From Drosophila miranda (Eukaryota > Arthropoda > Insecta > Diptera > Drosophilidae): a stretch of 64,000 nt of DNA. The notes under the pieces were generated by a model. The model was given only the letters and a program-made list of their open reading frames with translations. It searched no databases and was not told where the DNA came from. Position numbers and translations under genes: made by a program. Positions 26,801 through 38,800 of this stretch are shown piece after piece. Numbering within the stretch: position 1 is the stretch's first letter; every line of letters starts with the position of its first letter. The stretch lies in assembly GCF_003369915.1 (NCBI RefSeq), contig NC_046677.1:17130913-17194912 (forward strand), read 5' to 3'.

Positions 26801-29800
26801 AAAAATATAACCATTTTCCTTTGGGAATATTGCACGAACAGCTAATTCGAATCATTCGAGGAATGTGCCCGAGTGTGCCCTAGTCGAGGAAGGAACCTAG
26901 TTGAAAAACTCAATCTGTGGGCTTGTAGACATTCTCAAGAGAGACCCCCCTGAACCCGATAAGCGAATGGAGCAATTTAAATGTCAATACAACAAGCTTT
27001 ACTTTAATCTACTGGCTATCTGTACCATATACTCGAATATCCGAATATTGTGCGAAAACTAACTCAACTGAATGTTGTGCCTGTGCTGTAACCCAAAGAT
27101 AACCCAAATATCTGAACATATCTTGAGATGACGTTCGCTATAAATATGAATGTAAATCTGTATGCCTTTTGCCGAAATCTTACAATTTGTTTTGCGCTTT
27201 TTCCCGCATTTTCCTTTATGTTTTGGTTTTCTTTTGATTTTTGTTTATGCTCTCTCTTTTATTACTTCCGCTTTAGGTTTCTCTGCGCCGTGATCAGCGC
27301 GCAGCGTTGAATGAACCGACTGAGACGACGCCTGTACGTAAACTAACTCCACTATTCGCCAAATACTCTACTCGCTAACCTACCTAATCATTAGACTAAA
27401 GCTAGACTCTGTATCTATATATCTATCTTTTGGTTTCCGCTCCTGTCATTTGTTGATGTAAAAATGTTCTCGTCTAACATCTATATTCTATAGTATTCGA
27501 TTGTACTAATACCTTAGTAATCCCCAAGTCATACTCGTACTCGAACGTATCCTAACTCTAACCCGAAACTAACCGCGTAAGAGTGTGAGACTGTGTGTTC
27601 TGTCTGTTCTGGGCCATACAGCACCGTAAATCAATCAATAGCAACTCTCACCCAGATCTAGTGACCTCCTATCACCCGTAGCTGCCCTAGAACTCTAGTA
27701 TCTCTCTGTATGTACATACAATACTTACCCTATATGTATAGTAATCGAAATATCTCCTCAATTGTACGTCTACACGGGCACATAGTGCAATTCCAAACTA
27801 ATTCGCTAATCATTCTGTGCAGCTGGTGCGTCAGAGTACTCGGAAGGGGCGCCCAGCCCAGCCCCTGGATAGCGGATCTTCGGTGGCAATGGGCGGCACT
27901 CAACGCGGCAATGAAATACCGCTGGACTCGCTGGAGCAGCGATCGGAGCAAGAGAACACGACCACCTCGATATTGGATCAGATATCGTATGGCTTTGTCA
28001 GTGTGGGTGGCTTCATCTACCAGAACAGCTATATATTCACCAATATTCTAATGATGGTAAGTTTATTACAGAACTATAGCTATAATTCTATATTCTGCTG
28101 GGAGCATTGGGAGCAAAGGGGTCAAGGATAACCCACCGCTTGATAAATAAACTGATCAATACTGAATAGAACCCACAAGTTGAAAGAACAGGGGTTATTT
28201 ATGCTGTCTATGCTGTTGGCCTTTGTTAAGAAATTTTGTATTTCTGTTCTTCTTTAGGCCTGGTCCATAGTATACCACAGTTGGCTGACGTTCGTCCTCC
28301 TGCTGTGGGCCAATGTGCTGTGGATGATCCCCAACCAGCGGAAGGCGATGATGCGGTCCAGTCCGTTCATCGTGCTCTACGCGGAGGTGCTGCTGGTGGC
28401 CCAGTACATATACGGCATGGACCTGAACAACAACGAGCTTCCCACGAAGGTCACCGTAAGTTTAAAGTATCCAATACGAATGATATCCTATCGAATGATC
28501 TACTTGCAGACGGCGGGCATCAATCTGCAGCAGATTGGGTTCGAGCGGCCCATCGAGAACCACATGCGTCCATGTGTGCCGCTGATCGTGAAGACAGCCT
28601 TCGTCCTGATGTTCTGGGTGACGTCGCGGCAGTTCTTCAAGGAGAAGCGCGACCGGCGAAGGGACACCATGGCGGACATCATTGCTCCGCTGCAGATCAC
28701 CGTGGGCTCGGCGGGGTCCAGCTACCTCATCAACGACGGCAAGAAGACCTCAAAGTTCCTAAAGAAGGCCGGCGATGTGATCAAAAACCTGCTGGTGCGC
28801 CTGTGGATCTGGCTGCTGGTGCTGGTGATCTTCCTCTGCGCGATCACCGGAGAGAATATGACAGGCTTCCGCATCTGCTACATGGCCCTGTTCCTGTTCT
28901 TCTTGCTGGTCTTTCAGTCCTCGTCCAAGGCCTGGGTGAAGATCATGTACGGCTTCTGGCTGTTCCTCATTTTCTACGCCATGTCCATACTGATTCTGAT
29001 CTACACATATCAATTCGACAAGTTCGATACGTACTGGAACGACTATCTTAATGTGTCCAAGACGCTGTAGGTTGTTCTTTGCTAAAAAAGAAGTCCCATC
29101 TCTGAAGAAGTTTCTTCTCTTTCAGACAAAACGACATTGGCCTGAAGCGCTACCAAACGAAGGATCTTTTCCTGCACCTGGTCTCGCCCACGATCATTGT
29201 GATCCTGACTGTGATCCAAGTGCATTACTTCCACAAGCGCTTCATTGCCTCGCTGCAACAGCAGCCAGCGGCTGGTGCTGCCGGAGCTGGCGCCTCTGCA
29301 CAGCAGAAACCCACCGAGACAACGGCCCTGGAAGCGGCGCCCTCAAAGCGTCGTGGCAGTGCCGGCTCCCTACGGCGCTCCCAGGGTCCCTCAGGCGAGG
29401 CGGCGCCCGGCGGCGCCACCACAGACTTTGAGACCTCTGTGCGGGATCTGGTGCGGATTTCCTTCCGCAAGATCAAGAACAAGTCAGAGTACATCTTCAA
29501 GAACTTCAAGGACGTCTTCTGGCGCTTCCTGGAGCTGCACATTATGAAGGCCGTCTACATCGCCGCCTTTGTGTGCAGCGTGAGCGAGGTCTGCGTCCTG
29601 CACATTGTCTTTGTGGGTTTCTGTGTGCTGGGTGCCACCTCACGGAAGGCCATCCAAGTGATAATCAGCCGCGTGATATCGTTTATTGTCACCATCATCG
29701 TCCTGTCTAAGATGATCTATCAGATTGAGTACCTTAGCCACACCCAGTACACCGTCTTCTGCGTGAGTTGATTAGTAATTTCTTCTACGCTGACGTTCTC

Positions 29801-32800
29801 TTTCTAATCATATACCTTAACCTGTTCCTGCTCACAGTCCGACAACCGCACGGCCAACAACGCCGAGTGGGTGGGCCTCACGAAGGCTGAGAAGCTGGAG
29901 GGTGGTTTGATGAGCCTGCTGCGCACGTACATCATCTACATGGTCACTGTGACCATGCACGCCGTGATCACGTTGCGCCAGCTGCAGATGAGAGTGAAGA
30001 TTGGAGCCGTGAATGCCCCGCCCACCAAGCTGCTGTTCCCCAATATCATCCGCGCCGATGCTGAGAAGGATCTAGTGGGTTTGGTCAAGTACCTCCTGAA
30101 CTATGCCTTCTACAAGTTTGGCATCGAGATATCGCTGATTGCCCTGGTCTCCACCATCACGTACCGCCAGGACATTGTGGCCGTGGTCTATGCGCTCTGG
30201 CTGGTCGTCCTCTTGCTACTAAGGCGGTCGCAGTGCGCCAAGATCTGGGGAGTTTTCCAGGCCTTCTTTGCCATCTCGATATTGACGCAATATATCATCT
30301 TGGTGGGACTGCCGCCAAGCTCATGTCTGGGTAGGAGCTAATAGAGGTCCCTATATAGAGCGTATGATATTTATTGATATTGTTTCTTTTCGGACAGTTT
30401 ATCCCTGGGACGAGGGCGCCTTTGGGGAGAGCATCCAACGCTGGACGATGCTGCCCGGAGCCCTGCACTTCAACCATGTGCCCAAGCTGATCTTCGACTT
30501 CATCGTCCTGGTCATCCTGAACCGTCAGAAGAGCATCTTCTGCATCGAGCAGCGCTATGCCAGCAACGACGACTATCCCGGAGGCAGCAATCGCAGCGTC
30601 ATCTCGGACATTGCCCAGCTGGGGAGGACGCCCTTCGACAATCCCACCCACGACTTCTGCTCGTACATCCGCAACTACTCGGACATCCTGAAGAACGGGG
30701 TGCTGTGCGGCTTCTACTGGTTCACCCTGGCCGTGGTATTCTTGGCCGGGACCAACATTGCTGATCTGCTGGCCCTGGGCTACCTCATTGGGGCGTTCGT
30801 CTTCCTCTGGCAGGGCTCCGACTTCTATCTACGGCCCATCAACACCATCATCAGTCGCTGGAAGTGGCTGCTGGCCTTCAACGTGGCTAACATCCTCATC
30901 AAGACGAGCTTCCAAATGGCCGGCTGCTTGTTCATGACGCCCCTGACCACTCACTGCTGCTGGCTGGTGCACATGCTAGGCATCACCTGCACGAGCAACG
31001 TGCTCAAGGAGCAACTGATGCTGACCGAAGAGACGGACCTTATATTGGCGCCCGGTGAATGCCCCAAGATCACGCATCAGGTGGTCCTGCTGTGGGACAC
31101 GATCTGCTTTGCCTTCATCATCTTCCAGCTGCGCATCTTTAAGTCTCACTACTTCTGCCACATCATCACGGACACGAAGGCCAACAATATTCTGGCCTCC
31201 AGGTGGGTTCATATCTAGTTTTAGGTCATATCAATTGTACTTACGAGCCACGAGTATTGTTATCCACAACAGAGGAGCTGATATCATTGAGGGATTGCGG
31301 CAGAACCAGATTGCCCATCGCCACGGCCATGAAAAGCAGGTCCTGCTCAAGATCAAGCGGAAGATGGAGCGGATTCGGGCCACGCAGCAGAAGATGCTGC
31401 GACCCCTGGACAAGCAGACACATTTTGATGGTAAGTTGGCCTGGAAATTGCCTCCAAGGGAGTGTTTCCTTCGTTAGGTTTCGTTTTCCGCGTCGCGCTT
31501 TCCGTTGCAATTCCCCTTTTTGAATTTTGATCGTGGGAAATTGTCGCGTGTGTTCCCCCACTAATCTCTGGCTTGGCCTTGCCTCCGAAAGGGCAACGCA
31601 CGCCCTCGGATCAGACAATGTCGGAGGTGGCGCCCCTAGCCCACAACAGCAGCTTCACCTCCTGCCAGGGGTCCGGCTATCTGACACCTGACGAGCAGAG
31701 CTCCTCGAGCTCAGCCACTTCATCGCCGGCCCGGGCCTCGCTCCTGTCCAGCTGCGAGAGCAGCGACGAGAGCGCGGACAGTGCCGATGCTTGTGTGGTC
31801 ATTGAGCCGGAGATCAATGTGATGCCCTGCGAGGAGCTTACGGAGTACGCGGACGTGCAGTCGGCCAGCGAGGAGGAGGCCACTGTGGCAGCGGCCCTGC
31901 CACGACTGGAACCCATCGCCCCGACGACAGCTGTAAGTTTTGGGGATGTCCACACCCAGGAGACTCCCACTAAATGCATCCATTCTTCGAAGCCCACGAC
32001 GCCCAGCACGGACGCTCTATCTGCCCTGCTCACCGAAGGGTTCTTAGAGCCGAAAAGGATCTCCCTGGGTCTGGCCTCCTCTGATATCAGTGCTTCGGGT
32101 ACCATGCATAGCCTGGCGCCTCCCATTGTCGCATATGCCAACGCCATGGCCTACAGTGGTACCAGCTCAGTGCTGTCCTCGAATCTGACCCCGAATCTGC
32201 GGAGGGAACACCGTCGGCAGTCCTCGACAAATGCAGCTGTCTCCTGGAACGAGACCGTGTCCATCAAGCGATCTCCGCTGAGCAAAGAAATGGTAAAGCA
32301 GCCGAAGAAACCTCTCTGCCAGAAACCGACCAGCGCTTCATTTCTCCCACCCAAACAGTCGGCAGAGCGGGATGAGGAGGTGACCATGCGCCAGAAGTCG
32401 CTGCACCGTCGCCACCAGAGCATGGGCAACGCCAGCTACTCCCTGGACGAGGCCGCCCAGTCCTCCCAGCGCATGCGCCACTCCAGCAATCAGTCGGGGG
32501 CCAGGGACGCGGCTGCCCTGCGTTCCACCCAGCGGCCGCACAGCTGGGGACCCGTGGGTACGGTCTACTATATGGAGTCGCTGATGTGCGCCTTCTATGA
32601 GCCCGCACTGCTGCATGGACCATGTATTGGATGAATCTTTGATCTAATTGAATCTAATAATCTCTGCTAGCATTAGTAAACTCTGTACAAAGAAACCCTT
32701 TTTCGATGTGCGTGCTCAAGTTACTGACAATAAAACCATTGGGTTGGAGTCTTGTTTAGAAGCATCTCCAAACAACTGCCTCTCTGAGTCTGCCCTGTAA

Positions 32801-35800
32801 ATAGCACTTGTCTACTTAGATGAATTTTTTCCAAATAAAATACTTCTTCACGGATGAATTCTCGTGCAATCAAAAAGTGTATAAATAAAATTCTTTAATG
32901 GTCTCAATGCCACTTTCAGAATGACCAAAGCTTGTTTTATTTCCTATTCAGGGGCTGTAAAATATTTAATTACTTTTTACCAGCATGAGGAATATAAAAG
33001 CGTCTAAAAACTGCTTAAAGATGATATGGAATCTACAATTATTTTTAATATTCATTTTTGAAAACAAGTTTCTCATAATTCTTATAATAATGATATGGCA
33101 TCTGATATTTCTATAATATTCAAAATCATTTTTACCACACCTTTTAAAATTGCTCAAATTGATATTTTTTATTGATTGAAAATGATATGGAATCAAAATT
33201 ACTAAAATTGCTAACACTAAAACAAAGTTTTTTTCTATACAATATTATACTTTAATTATTATAAATTTTCAAGTTTCGCGTTATTTTATAACATTCAAAG
33301 ATCCATCTGCTATAAGCATATTGAATGCCGCTGGGATCGGTTCAGAAATCTACAATGTACAACATCCTCGGCTGGCCGAGGATACAGCTACGAGTACGAT
33401 CGTATATCTTGAGTTTGATTCAAAAGAATCGTACATTTGTTCGTTTTTTATGAATTCTTTTAATTTACTTTTGTTTTATATTTGATTTTGTTTTTTTTAG
33501 AACATGGTTATCCACTTCCTGCACCAACAGTACGCAGAAGGAAGGAAATCAAATTACATCCACATGGTAAAGTTTTCGTTTGTTGTGCCTCATTTTTTCC
33601 ATACGAATATCCGTTCGTACCTATGTACCATGTACCTATACCATGTATATAAAGTATATCCAGTTAACTGCATGACTGTATGCTGCTCTGTAAATTGAAT
33701 GCGAAAAGAAAATAACCTAAAAACCTTTCCCTAGCAACTATTGTATTTGATCTCTCTGAATGTTGTTGAACACCATTATGGAATGTACCCGCATATGTGT
33801 ATGAAAACGTGTACTGATTATGTTTTATGGCATTCCCAATGAAGCTACCCGGGCTGGTGACTACTACATGTTCGAGGAGATGGATGACAAGTTCGAGCTG
33901 GACTTGATACACGACGAGATTGACTTTCTGGAGGAGGAGAACATGACCGAGAGCGAGATGAAGATGCAGCGCCGCAAGACCCTCTATGATGTGAGTTCCC
34001 CTACAGTAATCCAGATGGAAATCAGACCTACCAAACTATTGCATTCATCCTGTCGCATGCCGATTATCGCATGTCTATTGAAATCTTTATAATTTCTTGT
34101 GAATTCCCCCAAAATTCCGCCAAAAATTGCCCCCTGACTTGTGCCCGCGAAGGTGTGGAAGGACCTGAACGATGCCGAGTATCGTCGTCATTTCTATATG
34201 CGCGAGCGATCCTACGCCTCTGAGCCGGGCTCTCGCATAGCTCTTAAGCTAGACGACGACCAGGACAAGGCGCCCGCCCATGACCTAGGCCTGACCGATG
34301 ACGCGGACGACGACGACGACACCATTGAGTGCGACCTGGGCATGCGCACGTCGACGCTGTCCGAGCCGCTCGACTTCGGGCGCCGTAGCCAGACGCTGCT
34401 CGAGGATGGCCTTCCGGCGAGGGTTGTGAGTCTGAATGTGATTGTGATGGGCAACCAGAGCTCCTCTTCTTTAATTGGCGCACCTCCTCGCATTACCGTA
34501 CTTTATTTACTCACCAGTTCTGCTCAGTTTCAAGTATTCAAGTATTCCAACTGCGACTGCAAGCCAACCGACAGACAGTTGGCGCACCCACCTCAAATTG
34601 TACAAATATATCAATCTATATACAATATATACACTTGTATATGCCTACTCGTATACATATGTATATAAGCTTCGTTTTTGTGTAAATGTGTAAATGTAAA
34701 AACTCGTTTGGACAGGAAGTCTGAAGTCGTCTAAAAGCATCTTTTTCTGTGCATCCCTCTGCAGAAATCCAAGGATGCTCCCGGTGCCGACTTTCCCTCC
34801 ACCAGTAAGGGCATATCCAAAGAGCGGGATGAAGCAAGCACGGAAATTCCGGCGGCTCCCACCCGCGATGTGGCTGATCTGCCAGTAATTCCACCGCCCC
34901 CGACCAGCTTGGGACGTGAGGCCACCTACAAGGAGACTTCGGAAAGCAAATCTAAGATGGAAGTCGACAGCGGCGAGGTGACGGCCAAGGACTCGGACGA
35001 GGACTTCGACACGAATCCCATCATCAGGCTGCTCGAGGGCTTCTTGGTCACCCTGACCATAAGACTGAACCGCTTCTCCCGCAACTACCGCTACGTCAAT
35101 CGCATCTTGGCTGGCGAGAAGAAGACTCTGAAGGTGAGGATTATCCATACTTGAGATATTGAACTTTAACCGAACTTTCCCCATTTCTCCCCGACAGGAA
35201 TCGAGCTCCCTGAATCGTCTGGGCCTGTCGAGTGCTGCTGCCATGTTCCACTTCCTCAAGTCCAACCTCGAGAGGTATTTACAACGCGACTCTGGCCCCG
35301 GTCTAGTGTGCGTCGCTTGCGTTACCTTTAGTTGAAGTTCTTTGTTTTTTAATTTTTGGTTTTTGAAACTGGAAACCATGCGTCCATAGAGTAGGGTGTT
35401 TTTGACGCGTTGCCCATAGTTATACTATTTCCCTAATGAATATTGTCCTTTTTGCGTTTTTTAAGAGTTGTGTTCAATTTCGATTCAATATTTATTTTGT
35501 ATTCTTTCTCTTCTTTTTATTTGCATATCCGTTTACCTTTTGTGTTCCGTGTGTTTGAATTCTGTACCTGCTTTCACAACATACTTTGATACTCTCTCGA
35601 ATCCAACAACTACACACCTGCAACAATGTCTCACCACCTCACCACTTCCATCATGTTACGTCTGTCACGCCAGCAATGAGAGTGGTGGCGAGCAGCCCGC
35701 CTCATCGTCCACGCCGCGGCGGCTCCTGGCCCCGGCAATCGTTACTCCACCAACTGCAACAGAACACACAACCACAAGCACCCCACTAAACACGAATACA

Positions 35801-38800
35801 ACAACCACACCGCTATCACCACAAGATCCACCGACACCACCAACAACCAGTACACCAGTACAACAGAATCAGCCACAGAATCAGCCTCAGCACAGTCGAC
35901 TCAGTGCTGTGGACGACATCATCGAACTGCCCGTAGATACCGTTGATGCAGCCATTTCTAGGTAACCAAAGCCACATTTGAAAGACCATTAAATTCGGGG
36001 GTGCGTGGGGTTCCATAACTATATAGCAAGTGGATCCTATAGAAAGATAGAAAATATCTAGAACTTTTTTCTAGGATTAGTATTAAAGATGCTCTTCATA
36101 TATCTTTGAATATTGATTTAAATATAATGCCAGTATAATGTTTCTTAGAAAACTGAAAGCTTCGTAGTCTGCTATCGTTTTGAAAGAGATCTCAGCCTTA
36201 ATTATGTGAAATCCTATAAAACCGCAAAGCTTTAAGTATTTTAAAACTGTTGACTCTATCGAGCGTGCCCTGTACATTAAAAAACTCCAACATTTTCCTT
36301 TTGGAACTTTTACACATTAAAAGCTGCATTCTATTATTCTGCACCTTTTCCATATATTTTCCAGTAATAATATATTTCTTCATTTATATATTTATTTAAA
36401 AAATCAGATAATCAGTTTCCGGATTTCTATTTGGCTTGAGATAAACTATATCGATATCTTCCATCGAATATATGCTTAAAAACTATATTAATTCTAAATC
36501 CTTACTAATTTCTTTTTCTTACAATTTACATTTTTGTGCGCGCATTTCGATCATCTGAATACATTTATGTTTTGTTAGAAAACAATCGATCAATTCATCG
36601 CCGCCAGCCAAGGGGTAAGTAGATCGAACCATACTACGTACAAGCAATCCAAAAGCAAGATCATTAAGTACCAAGAACAAAGACTAACAAAACCATACAA
36701 CTATATATGTGTGATCTCGTGTCTGCTCTCCAAGACTGAGACTCTCTTATTAAAATCTCCTAATATTACTTGAGTAATTTCTTCTATATGTAAACCTCAC
36801 CTACATCTCATTCCATTCCATTCCTCTCCTCCCCATCCCATTCACGCATCGCCTAAAATATGTACGCGTCGTACACTATATAGCACGATGCTCAGTCGCA
36901 AATCGGACTGTGGCCTGCCCGAGATCCGCATTAAAGCGCCTTCCATCGAGCGCGGCGCACACTATTATAATCATCATAGTGCCGGCGGTGGCGGTGGCTC
37001 GGGATCGCTGAGCAAGCACTGGTCCTACGAGCAGGTGGACAGGTACTGCCCTCGCCCACTAACTAAGCGTTTTCCCCATATCCCTTAGAGTTGATGTGCC
37101 CTTACCCCTTTAATGTGTTGGTGTGTGTTCGGTTTGTGTTTGTAACTCTCTGGATCTGTATCTCTATCTCTATCTGTATCTGTATCTGTATCTGAATCTC
37201 TTTCATGCTCATACTCCAGTTCATGATCATGATCTGTCTGTCATAATTGTGTATATCTTTCCCGAATCTTTCCCTTGGTAATTGTAATTGCATCTAACTC
37301 TGTCTCCGTCTGCCTTCCCACAAAGTTGTCTTTGCTGCTATGATTTAAACCTATCCCTATGCGTTCTTTGCTAGTATGTATTGTTGTTTGGCTTGGATTA
37401 ACCCTAGCGTTTTAGCGTTTTTTGTTCACGTTCCATAATAAGTTCAATCCCACGACGCACTCGCATGTATGTAGCATGCAGCGCGCACATCCCAAAAACC
37501 GAGCACCGAGCACCGAGCATGCCGAATTGCTAGTCCTGTTCAGAGATATCAGGTATCTGAAAGAAGAGCTCTGTAGTAATGTTTCTTGGTGCTCTTGCAG
37601 CGCCGGCGACTTCAACTTGGAGGAGGAGAACTTTGCCCAGCGGGATCATCACATTATAGTGGAGGTGCTGATCTCCTCGTGGTATGCATTGCTTGCCAAC
37701 ACAGATCTGATTTGCTACATAGTGGTGTTCATCAATCAGGTGAGTGGCTATAAAATTCCCCACAGGACTTCCACTAAATTGATCATTCCCCCTTGCAGGT
37801 CGTCAATGCCAGTCTCATCTCGTTGCCGCTGCCCATAATGGTCTTTCTCTGGGGCACTCTGTCACTGCCGCGTCCAACGAAAACCTTCTGGGTCACCCTT
37901 ATTGCCTACACCCAGGCCATCGTTCTGATCAAGTGTATCTTCCAGTTCAAGCTAATCTGGGCGAACTATCACAACCTGCCCAACCAGCCCTTGACGGCCG
38001 CCAAGATCTTTGGCGTGGAGATGAAGACCCACTATGCAGTGTACGACTTGATGCTGTTGCTAGTGCTCTTCTTGCACCGCTATCTTCTCAAGTCGCAAGG
38101 CCTGTGGAAGTCGGGCTACAAGGACACAGATCAGCAGTTTGCCAAACCCACCGCTAGCATGTACGCCAAGTGAGTCCACAGCAACTTGAACTTCCCTTTG
38201 AAACTGTTTTCTCCTTTAAGCAGCGATGACCGAGACGACAGCGACAACCTATCTCAACCCGACTCTCGCCAGCTGAACGATGATGTGGCCCAGAAATTGA
38301 GCCTGCAAGTGAGCCAGGCATCGTTGCCGGGCTCCCCCGAGTACAGCAAGTCGGGCATCAATCAGCTAGAGTAAGCATACTCAAGAAACCTTCAGGTTTT
38401 CCTTTTGTAACCCCCTCCATTGCAGACGAACCAAGTACACCTCCTCGCTGCACAAGTTCTTCTTTAGTCTGGTGCATAAATCCCGATTGGCCACAGACGT
38501 GTATGCCCTGATGTTCCTCTGCGATTTTATAAACTTTTTTGTGCTGCTCTTTGGCTTCACAGCATTTGGAGTGAGTAAAGTCACACGACAGGCATTGCGA
38601 CATTAATTAACTGAACTTTTCCTATTCTACTTCCTCAGACCCAGCAAACAGAAAGCGATGAAGGCGTGCAAACATATCTGGCGGAGAATAAAGTGCCCAT
38701 ACCTTTCCTGATCATGCTGCTGGTCCAGTTCCTGCTCATCGTTATCGATCGGGCGCTGTATCTGCGCAAGGCCCTGGTGAACAAGATCATTTTCCATTTC

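Noticed and set aside
28236..29051. 271-codon alternative plus frame across Piezo exons 10-11
   Set aside because: Reads through a splice junction and out of the Piezo frame; His/Asp/Gly-rich shadow of a membrane-protein frame.
31677..32147. Long minus-strand frames opposite the Piezo 966-bp exon
   Set aside because: They are shadows of the Ser-rich plus-strand coding exon, without promoter or splice evidence.
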